Assembly (NCBI GenBank): GCA_013151695.1
Contig: JAADHW010000392.1
Coordinates: forward strand, 1 to 32,589
Source of the DNA: Gammaproteobacteria bacterium
GTDB lineage: Bacteria; Pseudomonadota; Gammaproteobacteria; Pseudomonadales; Azotimanducaceae
DNA: 32,589 bases
Direction: 5' to 3'
Every line of letters begins with the position of its first letter. Positions within the stretch are counted from its first letter, which is position 1. Shown here one piece after another: positions 1 to 7,868 of this stretch. Below the pieces are notes generated by a model. The model was not told the origin of the DNA. It made no database searches and worked only from the letters and a program-made list of their open reading frames with translations. A program made the translations under genes and the position numbers.

Positions 1-366
1 ACAGAGTAAATCACTAGGCACAACCTCATGAATTTGTGCGTGACCAAACTCTCGGTGGTCGGAAGTTTGTACCTCTCCCTGCAACTGTGTGGCCATGGCT
101 TGCATGCCATAACAAATACCCAGGACAGGCACACCGAGCTGTAATAAGTTAGGCGGAATTCTCGCTGTTTGTCCGTCTGTTACAGACTCAGGTCCACCAG
201 AGAGAATGATCCCATGGGGCGCAAACTCACGTACAAATTCTTCGGTTATGTCAAATGGATAGATCTCACAGAACACCCCACACTCACGTATACGCCGAGC
301 GATAAGTTGGGTGTATTGCGAACCAAAGTCGACTATCAGCAATCGCTGATCATGGATATTGTTCAA
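1..366 (-). CDS. guaA: GMP synthase (glutamine-hydrolysing), N-terminal 122 codons only
   Basis: GuaA converts XMP to GMP with glutamine and ATP in the cytoplasm, the last step of guanine nucleotide synthesis. The visible part is the class I glutamine amidotransferase domain. It shows the family opening [20 protein letters not shown], the oxyanion-loop region IILSGGPES, and the nucleophile elbow [12 protein letters not shown], whose Cys is the catalytic thiol. The ATP-pyrophosphatase and dimerisation domains lie beyond the left edge. No in-frame ATG precedes the conserved block. A TTG at 366-364 gives [10 protein letters not shown], which aligns with the E. coli start (MTENIHKHRIL), so I chose it. 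It begins 11 bases after the guaB stop, indicating a guaBA operon. The Shine-Dalgarno is weak, so translational coupling to guaB is likely (inference). Confidence 0.93.
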   Translation of the reverse strand, partial: MNNIHDQRLLIVDFGSQYTQLIARRIRECGVFCEIYPFDITEEFVREFAPHGIILSGGPESVTDGQTARIPPNLLQLGVPVLGICYGMQAMATQLQGEVQTSDHREFGHAQIHEVVPSDLLC

Positions 367-377
367 AGTATTTACGA

Positions 378-1847
378 CTAGCTCACTGGGTAATTGGGGG
401 CTTCTTTGGTAATTGTGACATCATGAACATGTGATTCGGACATTGAAGCACCCGTCACTTTCACAAATTCTGGTCGAGATCTCATGGTCGCGATATCACC
501 ACTACCGGTAAGCCCCATGGATGCTCTTAAGCCACCCATTAGCTGATGAACAATCGGGCTAACAGGGCCACGATAGGGTACTCGTCCTTCGATTCCTTCT
601 GGTACAAGCTTACGGCCATCTCCTTCTACTTCTTGAAAATAGCGATCGCTGGAACCATTATTCTGCGACATCGCCCCCAGGGAGCCCATGCCACGGTAAG
701 ATTTGTATGTTCGACCTTGGTACAACTCAACCTCTCCAGGCGCTTCATCGGTACCCGCGAGCAATCCACCAACCATGATGCAACTTGCCCCGGCAGCAAT
801 CGCCTTCGCCAAGTCACCTGAATAGCGAATACCACCGTCTGCGATGACTGGAATATTCTCTTCCTCCGCCGCTCGACTGGCTTCAGAAATAGCGGTGATT
901 TGAGGCACACCAATACCAGTAACAATTCGAGTGGTACAAATGGAACCCGGACCCATACCTACCTTAATGGCATCAACCCCGGCATCGATCAATGCTTTTG
1001 CGCCATCGTAGGTTGCCACATTGCCGCCAATAATATTTAAGCTAGGAAAACTCTGTTTGATCCAAGCAATGCGATCTAGCACCCCTTGGTGATGACCATG
1101 GCTGGTATCAACAACAATCACATCTACACCGGCCTCCACTAGCGCCGCGACCCTTTCATCAGTCTCATCACTGGTGCCTACACTGGCGCCAACCCTGAGT
1201 TGACCCAAACCGTCCTTACAGGCCGTCGGAAATGCTTGCGCCTTGACAATGTCTTTAACCGTTACCATGCCGGTGAGTTCGAATGATTCATTCACCAACA
1301 ACACTTTTTCGATTCGATACTCGTGCAACATGCCGGTTATTGCAGCGAAACTGGTGCCTTCCTTAGCTGTAACCAGCCGATCTTTGCCCGTCATGACGTC
1401 CTTAACCAAGGCATCGTTACGTTGTTCAAAGCGAACATCGCGACTGGTAATAATGCCGACTAGGCGATTACCTTCCACCACCGGTACACCTGAAATGCCA
1501 TGACTCTGGGTGATCGCAAATAGCTGCGATATGGTCTGTTCTGGTCCGATGGTGACTGGGTCTCGAATGATCCCCGTTTCATATTTCTTTACCGCTCGCA
1601 CCTGTTTAGCTTGTTGCTCAATGTCCATATTCTTATGCACAATTCCGATGCCACCCTCTTGCGCGACAGCGATTGCCAAGCGCGATTCCGTCACCGTATC
1701 CATCGCAGAGGAAACCAGTGGAATATTCAATTCAATATCACGGGTCAAGCGCGTATGCAGCGAGACTTCTGATGGCAAGACTTGAGAGTAGGCAGGTAGC
1801 AGGAGAACGTCGTCGAAGGTGAGTGCGTCGTTTGCAATACGCAGCAT
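378..1847 (-). CDS. guaB: Inosine-5'-monophosphate dehydrogenase
   Basis: GuaB oxidises IMP to XMP with NAD+, the committed step toward GMP, as a cytoplasmic tetramer. The 489 residues match the usual length (E. coli 488). The (beta/alpha)8 barrel is interrupted by a pair of CBS domains at about residues 93-205. The catalytic loop GPGSICTTR places the nucleophile at Cys304. The IMP/NAD elements DTSHGH and GGNVAT, and the flap region [10 protein letters not shown], are all present. I start at ATG 1847 ([13 protein letters not shown], as in E. coli). A GTG four codons upstream is also open, but the GTGGGG just before the ATG looks like the ribosome binding site. A strong sigma-70-like promoter lies upstream, and guaA follows directly. 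Confidence 0.98.
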   Translation of the reverse strand: MLRIANDALTFDDVLLLPAYSQVLPSEVSLHTRLTRDIELNIPLVSSAMDTVTESRLAIAVAQEGGIGIVHKNMDIEQQAKQVRAVKKYETGIIRDPVTIGPEQTISQLFAITQSHGISGVPVVEGNRLVGIITSRDVRFEQRNDALVKDVMTGKDRLVTAKEGTSFAAITGMLHEYRIEKVLLVNESFELTGMVTVKDIVKAQAFPTACKDGLGQLRVGASVGTSDETDERVAALVEAGVDVIVVDTSHGHHQGVLDRIAWIKQSFPSLNIIGGNVATYDGAKALIDAGVDAIKVGMGPGSICTTRIVTGIGVPQITAISEASRAAEEENIPVIADGGIRYSGDLAKAIAAGASCIMVGGLLAGTDEAPGEVELYQGRTYKSYRGMGSLGAMSQNNGSSDRYFQEVEGDGRKLVPEGIEGRVPYRGPVSPIVHQLMGGLRASMGLTGSGDIATMRSRPEFVKVTGASMSESHVHDVTITKEAPNYPVS

Positions 1848-1868
1848 TTGGGACCCCACAAAAGCGGG

Positions 1869-1897
1869 ATTCTACACAACACCCTACTCTATGTAAA
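1869..1897 (-). promoter_or_regulatory. Predicted sigma-70-type promoter of guaBA
   Basis: On the minus strand there is a -35 TTTACA (1892-1897), exactly 17 bases, then a -10 TAGAAT (1869-1874). This is 22 bases before the guaB ATG. The -35 lies inside the first unit of the 16-bp tandem repeat. I saw no PurR-type palindrome, although E. coli guaBA is PurR-regulated. This is predicted from sequence only. Confidence 0.6.
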
Positions 1898-1938
1898 TTG
1901 GGGTTTATGTAAATTGAGGCTTATGTGAATTAGATGTG
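1891..1938 (+). repeat. Three tandem copies of a 16-bp unit in the guaB/xseA divergent promoter region
   Basis: The units are ATGTAAATTGGGGTTT (1891-1906), ATGTAAATTGAGGCTT (1907-1922) and the more diverged ATGTGAATTAGATGTG (1923-1938). All three share ATGTRAATT. The guaB -35 lies in unit 1, and the upstream alternative ATG of xseA (1934) lies in unit 3. The 16-bp period, about 1.5 helical turns, would place successive units on different faces of the helix. Function is unknown. Confidence 0.85.
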
Positions 1939-1954
1939 CGCTACAATAGCCTGC

Positions 1955-3313
1955 ATGACCCAGTTTGCCCAATCCCGTCGAGACAAACAGGTTTTATCGG
2001 TCACCGATCTAAACCGGCAAGCCAGAATCACTATTGAGGAGCAGTTCCATCAGGTGTGGGTTCTCGGCGAGCTTTCGAATTTTGCCAAACCTCGGTCAGG
2101 GCATTGGTACTTCACCCTAAAAGATGATCGAGCCCAAGTACGATGTGCGATGTTTATGAATCGCAATCGTAGCGTCCAACTACAACCAGCAGACGGTCAT
2201 TTAGTGATTGTCAGAGGTCGCGTCAGCCTTTACGAAGGCCGGGGTGACTTCCAGATTATTGTTGATCACATGGAAGCCGCAGGAGAAGGCGCTCTACGGC
2301 AAGCCTTTGATCGATTGAAAGTGAAGTTAAGCGACGAAGGCCTGTTTGACCCGGATCGTAAACAGCCAGTACCCACATTCCCAATTCATTGTGCCGTGGT
2401 TTCATCTCTGACGGGCGCGGCTCTTAAAGACGTTTTGGCCGTATGGCAGCGTAGATTTCCAAGTTTGCGTGTCACGGTCATACCCAGTGCGGTACAAGGA
2501 GAAGCGGCTGAAGGTCAGTTGCTTGAAGCCATCGCCGCTGCAGATGCTTTGCGCCCAGATGTGCTCTTACTCACCCGCGGTGGTGGCAGCCTAGAAGACC
2601 TGTGGTCATTTAATTTAGAAAGTGTGGCTCGAGCTTTGGCTCGATGTGAGGCGCCTACCGTGTCTGCCATCGGCCACGAAATAGACATCACGATATGCGA
2701 CTACGTCGCCGACCTACGTGCACCCACACCTTCTGTAGCAGCCGAACTGATCACCCCCAATAGAGACGACGTGATTGCAACTGTCACTCACTACCACGCT
2801 AATCTTAGGCGCAGTTGGCGCCAGTTACTGAAGCACTTGCGTCTACATATAACTAACTTGAAGTTACAAGTAACCAGCCCAAGACACATTTTGGAGCAAG
2901 CTGCCCAAACAACAGACGATGTCGCGCAACGCATGCGTTTATCTATGCTCCACAAACTTGAACTTTTGGGCTCACAAACCAACCATTTCTCGCAACAACT
3001 GAGCACCTTGGGACCCCACGCTCAAATGGCTAAAGCAAGTGATCAAGTGGCTCATCAGGGGGAGAAACTACGTTCTGCCATGATGCGAACATTACATCAG
3101 CACCAACAAACCCTTCGGGGCACCGCACGTATGTTAGAAAACTTAAGCCCCCTGCCCACCATAGCTCGTGGCTATGCCGTTTCCATGAGTTCAAGTCGCA
3201 CAGTGTTAACCTCAACCAGCCAAGTCACGACAGGACAAGATATCGTCACCTATCTGCGTGATGGGGCTTTCAACAGTACTGTGACCAAAGTACAACCGGG
3301 AGAAAAATTATGA
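1955..3313 (+). CDS. xseA: Exodeoxyribonuclease VII large subunit
   Basis: XseA is the catalytic subunit of the single-strand-specific exonuclease ExoVII, which works with multiple copies of small subunit XseB (not in this window). The protein is 452 residues from ATG 1955 (E. coli 456). An N-terminal OB-fold covers about residues 15-105, with the family signature VWVLGELSNF and GHWYFTLKDD. The nuclease domain follows, including LLTRGGGSLEDLWSFN and ISAIGHEID-type motifs. A long helical region then leads to a C-terminal LPTIARGYAVS segment. An in-frame ATG at 1934 would add 7 residues. I prefer 1955, which gives an N-terminus closer to family length. A TACAAT at 1942-1947 could be a -10 element but leaves almost no leader. 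The last four bases overlap the M23 gene (ATGA). Confidence 0.96.
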   Translation: MTQFAQSRRDKQVLSVTDLNRQARITIEEQFHQVWVLGELSNFAKPRSGHWYFTLKDDRAQVRCAMFMNRNRSVQLQPADGHLVIVRGRVSLYEGRGDFQIIVDHMEAAGEGALRQAFDRLKVKLSDEGLFDPDRKQPVPTFPIHCAVVSSLTGAALKDVLAVWQRRFPSLRVTVIPSAVQGEAAEGQLLEAIAAADALRPDVLLLTRGGGSLEDLWSFNLESVARALARCEAPTVSAIGHEIDITICDYVADLRAPTPSVAAELITPNRDDVIATVTHYHANLRRSWRQLLKHLRLHITNLKLQVTSPRHILEQAAQTTDDVAQRMRLSMLHKLELLGSQTNHFSQQLSTLGPHAQMAKASDQVAHQGEKLRSAMMRTLHQHQQTLRGTARMLENLSPLPTIARGYAVSMSSSRTVLTSTSQVTTGQDIVTYLRDGAFNSTVTKVQPGEKL

Positions 3314-4158
3314 CGCATCAGTTGCCGCTAGTTTTAATGGCTTTTGTCGGGCTACTTGTCCCCGGTTCAAGTTGGGCTGCAACCACCAATGATACTGTAC
3401 CCGGCGGAGTTTACGCTTGGGTAGCGCCACAACACGCGACAAAATTGCGCTTCAACAACCAACAAGTGCTGGTCGTGAACGGCGTGGCGTTAGTGGGAAT
3501 CTCCATGAGCCACAAGCCAGGCCCAGCTCTAATATCTTATACATTACAGACCAGCAATGCCGACAATATATTGCAGCACCATTTCAGCGTCGCCGCAAAA
3601 CAATACACCGAACAACACATCACTATTAAAAACCAAGCCTTGGTCGACCCGCCGGCGCAAACCCTGGCGCGCATTACTGCAGAATCGCAACGTCAGCGTG
3701 GGTTGTATCGAGCATACAACCCCGCACAAGACTTAAGCGCTGGGTTTGTGAAACCCCTGCAAGGCATTACGACAAGTTTGTTTGGTCATAGGAGATTCTT
3801 CAATGGCAAGCCGAAAAGCCCCCACAGTGGTTTAGATATCGCAGCAGATGCAGACACTCCTATCGCAGCAGCGGGTAACGCCATCGTACGACTAGCAGAC
3901 AATCTTTACTTCAACGGCAACACTATATTTTTAGATCACGGCCAGGGCCTCATTACCATGTATTGCCACATGAATAAATTGTTGGTGAATGAAGGTGGAC
4001 AGATTCGGCAGGGCCAGATTATTGGCTTGGTCGGCGCGACTGGCCGAGCGACTGGCCCCCACTTACATTGGTCGGTCAGCCTCAACGGCAACCGGGTCGA
4101 CCCTGAAATGTTTATGCGCAAGCTCAACACCGTGGCATTGGCACCGAAAGACTTTTAG
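3310..4158 (+). CDS. Secreted M23-family (LytM-type) metallopeptidase
   Basis: This is a predicted exported zinc peptidase of 282 residues acting on peptidoglycan cross-links. Residues 1-23 form a signal peptide ending WAA. Residues about 30-115 form an N-terminal beta domain seen in cell-wall M23 proteins. The peptidase domain is about 145-270 with the complete metal set: His172 and Asp176 (PHSGLDIAA) and His253 (GPHLHW), plus His220 in MYCHM. All catalytic positions are present, so it is probably an active hydrolase rather than an EnvC/NlpD-type activator, though the exact bond cut cannot be told. It starts within the xseA stop (ATGA overlap), so the two are translationally coupled. It converges on der across a hairpin-rich spacer. 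Confidence 0.93.
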   Translation: MTHQLPLVLMAFVGLLVPGSSWAATTNDTVPGGVYAWVAPQHATKLRFNNQQVLVVNGVALVGISMSHKPGPALISYTLQTSNADNILQHHFSVAAKQYTEQHITIKNQALVDPPAQTLARITAESQRQRGLYRAYNPAQDLSAGFVKPLQGITTSLFGHRRFFNGKPKSPHSGLDIAADADTPIAAAGNAIVRLADNLYFNGNTIFLDHGQGLITMYCHMNKLLVNEGGQIRQGQIIGLVGATGRATGPHLHWSVSLNGNRVDPEMFMRKLNTVALAPKDF

Positions 4159-4171
4159 CTTACTTATTCGT

Positions 4172-4205
4172 CCCTGAAAAAGTCCTTCCCTGGACTTTTT
4201 CAGGG
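4172..4205 (+). terminator. Long perfect hairpin after the M23 gene (possible terminator)
   Basis: A 14-bp perfect stem (CCCTGAAAAAGTCC / GGACTTTTTCAGGG) has a 6-base loop. It begins 14 bases after the M23 stop. There is no T-run after the stem, although the stem contains TTTTT in the 3' arm. It is therefore not a canonical intrinsic terminator. It could be a 3'-end stabilising structure for xseA-M23 mRNA. Confidence 0.5.
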
Positions 4206-4227
4206 GTACGCCTCAATTCGCGGCACA

Positions 4228-4357
4228 AAAAACGTGGTTTTTGTTTGTTCATTCTCGGCTCACGCCGGGCTTCGCCCGCGGAGGGCCATCCATGGCCCTC
4301 AAGTCGGCCTTCGTATTTTGCCAGGTAATGGCGCCTTGGGCGTCATTACCTGGCAAA
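4228..4357. repeat. Cluster of further inverted repeats in the M23/der convergent spacer
   Basis: Four more dyads follow the first hairpin. They are AAAAAC/GTTTTT around GTG (4228-4242), a short CGGGC-TTC-GCCCG (about 4266-4278), GAGGGCCAT/ATGGCCCTC around CC (4281-4300), and an 18-bp arm pair at 4317-4334 and 4340-4357 (TTTGCCAGGTAATG type) with one mismatch. The GGGCCATCCATGGCCC core looks like a dispersed extragenic palindrome, but copy number cannot be judged from one window. The rest of the spacer, to 4421, is AT-rich and holds no gene that I can see. Confidence 0.7.
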
Positions 4358-4421
4358 CCAATACTGAAAATTTGATCAAAAATATAGATCTCTCAATAAG
4401 CCAAACTTTAATCAGGGCCGA

Positions 4422-5819
4422 CTACTTAGATTTGCGGTGCTTGATTGCCCTTCCACGACGGGTTTTTTGGCGCTGCGTTAACTTGTTTTTCTTTCCTGCA
4501 AATGGGTTTTGTGCATCCCGCAATTCGATCTTTACCGGATTGCCCACTAAATTGAGCGCTTCGCGAAAACCATTTTCCAAATAACGTCGATAGCTTGCGG
4601 GCAGCGACTCTAACTGATTTCCATGCACAACAATTCGTGGTGGATGTTTACCCGCGCGGGTTGCAACTTTGACCTTAATCTGACGCCCGCGTATGGAAGG
4701 GGCAGGATGCACTTCAACCAAGTTTCTCACCAACCTTGTCAGCATCGAAGTTGACACATCAAACTCACCCGCCGCATACACCTCATTCACAATACCGAAC
4801 AAATGTCCTACGCCTGTACCATGCAACGCTGAGATTCGATATGTAGGCACCCAGGGGACAAAGGCCAATCGTCTGTCGACGGTCTTTTTCACCCGGTCGC
4901 GCTGATCTTCGCTTAACCCATCCCACTTGTTAATCGCTACAACCATAGCTGCACCAGCATCCAGCGCGTATTGCAATACGTGCAGGTCTTGCTCCACAAC
5001 ACCCTCGTTTGCATCAATAACCAATATCACCACATGGGCTCTTTGCATGGCCTGCAAGGCTTTAACAACTGAAAATTTCTCAGTCACCTCATCAACCTTA
5101 CCTTTGCGACGCACCCCCGCGGTATCGATCATGACGTAGTCAACGCCATCACGCTCAAAGGGGATATCAATGGCGTCTTTGGTGGTTCCCGGCATATCGA
5201 AGACTACCTGACGCTCCTCACCAATCAGGCGATTCACCAAAGTAGATTTGCCGACATTGGGTCGCCCGATGACGGCTACTCTAACCCCCGGGAGTTCTTC
5301 AAAGGGCGTTTGTTCCCGCAACAACCCTTGTGCCTCAAGCGCAGCAATTAGAGCTTCCTCCAAGGCATGAATACCACGACTATGGCTGGCAGATATCAGC
5401 AAAGGATCGTCAAAACCAAAACGAGCAAACTCTGCATTGATTTGATCTGCGTTGACGCCATCGATTTTGTTGATTACTGGGATAAAAGAAACATTCTCAC
5501 GACGCAAATAGGTGACCACATCATGGTCTGCAGTAGTGATACCTTCGCGCCCATCAAGCAAAAGAACAACAATATCGGCTTCAGCAACCGCCAATTGCGT
5601 TTGTTGGGTCAACGCCTTAGCTAGAATATGCTCGCCAAATAGACCACCCGTATCAATCAACGTAATGGCGTGGTCTAACAACTCACAGCTTCCATAACGA
5701 CGATCTCGGGTAAGTCCAGGCACATCTGCGACCAATGCATCTCGACTTCTTGTCAACTTGTTAAAAAGTGTTGATTTACCGACATTGGGACGGCCGACCA
5801 ACGCCACTGTGGGATACAT
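4422..5819 (-). CDS. der: Ribosome biogenesis GTPase Der (EngA)
   Basis: Der is an essential tandem GTPase that assists 50S ribosomal subunit assembly. Both G domains are complete. The first P-loop GRPNVGKST is at residue about 9 with DTGG and NKID. The second GRPNVGKST is at about 190 with DTAGVRRKGK and NKWD. A C-terminal KH-like domain begins at about 355, and the basic tail RQKTRRGRAIKHRKSK is typical of the family. Length is 465 (E. coli 490). The ATG start (MYPTVALVGRPNVGKS) aligns with E. coli MVPVVALVGRPNVGKS. It is the last gene of the long minus-strand run, 6 bases after bamB. Confidence 0.98.
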   Translation of the reverse strand: MYPTVALVGRPNVGKSTLFNKLTRSRDALVADVPGLTRDRRYGSCELLDHAITLIDTGGLFGEHILAKALTQQTQLAVAEADIVVLLLDGREGITTADHDVVTYLRRENVSFIPVINKIDGVNADQINAEFARFGFDDPLLISASHSRGIHALEEALIAALEAQGLLREQTPFEELPGVRVAVIGRPNVGKSTLVNRLIGEERQVVFDMPGTTKDAIDIPFERDGVDYVMIDTAGVRRKGKVDEVTEKFSVVKALQAMQRAHVVILVIDANEGVVEQDLHVLQYALDAGAAMVVAINKWDGLSEDQRDRVKKTVDRRLAFVPWVPTYRISALHGTGVGHLFGIVNEVYAAGEFDVSTSMLTRLVRNLVEVHPAPSIRGRQIKVKVATRAGKHPPRIVVHGNQLESLPASYRRYLENGFREALNLVGNPVKIELRDAQNPFAGKKNKLTQRQKTRRGRAIKHRKSK

Positions 5820-5825
5820 GAAACC

Positions 5826-7067
5826 CTACTTCAATTCTATATTCAGGGCGTGCAGACCGCCGGAATTTCCAACCACAAACAAAGTTGTATCCACAACCAA
5901 CATGCTACTGCGAATGCCGTCGCCATCTAGCTTACGACGCCCCAAAAGACGCCCATCTCGCTGGGCAATGACATGCAGGTATCCCTCTTCATCACCGACC
6001 ACTAGGTAGTTTGAAAAGGCAGTGGGCGGACTGAGTTTACGTCGCTTAAAACTCTCTTGGGTCCACACCACTTCACCTGTCTGTTGATCGATGGCGGAGA
6101 TGACATCTTCATCATCAACCACATATATTTGCCCGTAACCTTCGGCCAAATCTAAGTGACTAGAGATATTCTTCTCCCAACGAGGCCGACCGTCTCTTTT
6201 AGATAAACCTTTTACTCGACCTTGATAAGCCGCTATGAATATTGCTGCACCACTGACTAACGGCCGGCTATCCACATCTACAATTCTGTCTAGTTCCGAA
6301 CGACCTTCTGGCAGCATTACCCGATGTTCCCATATCGGTTCTCCATTCTGCGTACGTAGTGCGATTATTTTACCGTTCGCAAAACCAGCATAGACAATGT
6401 CGTCTTGGACAACCGGCGAGCTGGTGCCGCGCAGAGTAAGAATGGGTACTTGGTTATCGTAAGTCCAACGAACAGTACCGTCTTGCTGATCAAGAGCGAC
6501 CAGGCGACCATCGATTGTTTGGGTATACACTGAGCCATCGTGCACCACAGGGACGCTTAAAACCTCACTTCCCAGGTTCGCAGTCCAGGCATCACTTCCA
6601 TCTCCGACGTTGAGGGCAATGACTTCGCCATGGGTAGTACCCAACAGCACTAATCCGCCGCCAACACCAACCCCGCCACTGACAAAACTGGGGTCCGTTC
6701 TATCCATGATGTTAAAAAAGGACCACATACTTCGATCTTCAACCAGCGCATCTGATCGCCAAATTCGCTTGCCGGTAAATCTGTTGCGGGCCTCAACAAT
6801 GCCATAACCGTCTGCCGCAACCACACGATCTGCTACCACCGCTGGGGACAAGCGTAGATACTTTTGACCTAAACCTTGACCGATAGAGGCTTTCCAATTC
6901 CTGTCTAGCTTGATCTCATGTTCAAATTTGACCAGCTCTGCAGGCTTAGTAAGCGCTTCTGCATCATCATCGCCGTCAACCCACGGCAACCAGCCAAACC
7001 AACTACAGCCCGACAGCAAAAATATCCCAGCGCTAAGTACGAGCCATCTATTCAATTCTCTAATCAT
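5826..7067 (-). CDS. bamB: Outer-membrane assembly lipoprotein BamB
   Basis: BamB is a periplasmic beta-propeller lipoprotein of the BAM complex that helps deliver and fold outer-membrane proteins through BamA. The N-terminus is a lipoprotein signal peptide, LVLSAGIFLLSGC, with the lipobox Cys at about residue 21. The rest is a series of PQQ-enzyme-like blades, visible as repeated units such as VVAADGYGIVEARNRFTGKR, VYTQTIDGRLVALDQQDGT and VYAGFANGKIIALRTQNGE. Length is 413 (E. coli 392). The order yfgM-bamB-der is the common gammaproteobacterial one. A 120-bp gap separates it from yfgM and contains a small acidic reading frame. Confidence 0.97.
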   Translation of the reverse strand: MIRELNRWLVLSAGIFLLSGCSWFGWLPWVDGDDDAEALTKPAELVKFEHEIKLDRNWKASIGQGLGQKYLRLSPAVVADRVVAADGYGIVEARNRFTGKRIWRSDALVEDRSMWSFFNIMDRTDPSFVSGGVGVGGGLVLLGTTHGEVIALNVGDGSDAWTANLGSEVLSVPVVHDGSVYTQTIDGRLVALDQQDGTVRWTYDNQVPILTLRGTSSPVVQDDIVYAGFANGKIIALRTQNGEPIWEHRVMLPEGRSELDRIVDVDSRPLVSGAAIFIAAYQGRVKGLSKRDGRPRWEKNISSHLDLAEGYGQIYVVDDEDVISAIDQQTGEVVWTQESFKRRKLSPPTAFSNYLVVGDEEGYLHVIAQRDGRLLGRRKLDGDGIRSSMLVVDTTLFVVGNSGGLHALNIELK

Positions 7068-7075
7068 CGGATTGC

Positions 7076-7213
7076 TCAGTCCTCTTGCTCGATGTCATCA
7101 CTGGAAGAAATCTCACTACTGTCAGAAGCTATTTCTTGATCAACTTCTGCCGACGTTATTACCGCCTCGTTGAGGGTCTCCACCGCTTCAAAGATTGTCA
7201 CTGAGTTGGACAT
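7076..7213 (-). CDS. Possible small acidic protein (45 aa) between yfgM and bamB
   Basis: An ATG at 7213 opens a 45-codon frame overlapping the last codons of yfgM in a different frame. It ends at TGA 7076, just before the bamB ATG. The product is strongly acidic, rich in Glu, Asp and Ser (for example EIASDSSEISSSDDIEQED), with no Cys or Trp. I do not recognise it. It could be a coupled leader peptide, chance, or a displaced acidic tail of YfgM. The last would need a shift in the opposite direction from the other frameshifts in this window. Support is weak. Confidence 0.25.
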   Translation of the reverse strand: MSNSVTIFEAVETLNEAVITSAEVDQEIASDSSEISSSDDIEQED

Positions 7214-7838
7214 ATTGATCGGCAAATGGTGCCGTGTTCTGTGCCTTCATTCGAAGAATCGGACGCTGATCGCCTTCGACTAAACTACCGATGGCTGCCT
7301 GGTAAGACTCATGCGCCAATTTAACTTCGCCTCGTGAGGCGTGAATGTCGCCCTTGGTCTCCAGTACCCAAGACTTGTAACCTGAAGTTGCCACTGCATC
7401 GAGTGTTTTCAGAGCAGCATCTGGTCTGTCGAGGGCTCTTTGCACCTTGGCCAAACGGATACGTGCTAAATCTTCTAACAACTCGTCACCGGCTGCCTCA
7501 ACAGCTTGCTGTAAAAAATTTTCTGCCACAGAGAAATCACCGTCTGCGGCAGCCACTTGTGCTTGATGGAACAAGGCAAAAACATAATATGCACTGCCAC
7601 CATGAGCTTGAGCGAGGTTATCCAGTTGCGCAGACTTTGCCTCTTGCTGCGCATCGGTGAACGCAACGTAGGCTCGAGAGGCGTCATGGACCTGGTCCTC
7701 TGAATATCCACCATACCAACGAAAGCCAACGATACTCAATACAGTCACCACCACGGCTACCATCACTAACGTGCCGTGCTTACCCCACCAAGACTTCATT
7801 TTCTCGATTTGTTCTTCTTCGCTCAAGTATTCAGACAA
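7188..7838 (-). CDS. yfgM: Inner-membrane TPR protein YfgM (ancillary SecYEG translocon factor)
   Basis: YfgM is a single-pass inner-membrane protein with a periplasmic TPR domain. In E. coli it works with PpiD next to SecYEG in handing over exported proteins. Here a short cytoplasmic part (residues 1-22) precedes a transmembrane helix at about 24-45 (TLVMVAVVVTVLSIVGF), followed by a helical TPR-like region to the end. The UPF0070 family length is about 205-215, and this protein has 216. The start is TTG at 7838, supported by GAGGTGA about 8 bases upstream and by alignment with the family N-terminus. It follows hisS by 30 bases. Confidence 0.93.
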   Translation of the reverse strand: MSEYLSEEEQIEKMKSWWGKHGTLVMVAVVVTVLSIVGFRWYGGYSEDQVHDASRAYVAFTDAQQEAKSAQLDNLAQAHGGSAYYVFALFHQAQVAAADGDFSVAENFLQQAVEAAGDELLEDLARIRLAKVQRALDRPDAALKTLDAVATSGYKSWVLETKGDIHASRGEVKLAHESYQAAIGSLVEGDQRPILRMKAQNTAPFADQYVQLSDNL

Positions 7839-7868
7839 CCTTCACCTCACTGCCGGGGTTAAAACCCG

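Noticed and set aside
1891-1938. CRISPR-like array from the tandem 16-bp units
   Set aside because: The units are contiguous without spacers, only three in number, and no cas gene is nearby.
4234-4584. 116-codon plus-strand frame through the hairpin spacer into der
   Set aside because: It runs across palindromes and then antisense to the conserved C-terminus of Der; composition and lack of a ribosome binding site argue against a gene.
7188-7240. YfgM truncated by the same type of frameshift as its neighbours
   Set aside because: The acidic frame beyond its stop is reached by the opposite shift, and YfgM already has family length, so natural termination is more likely.
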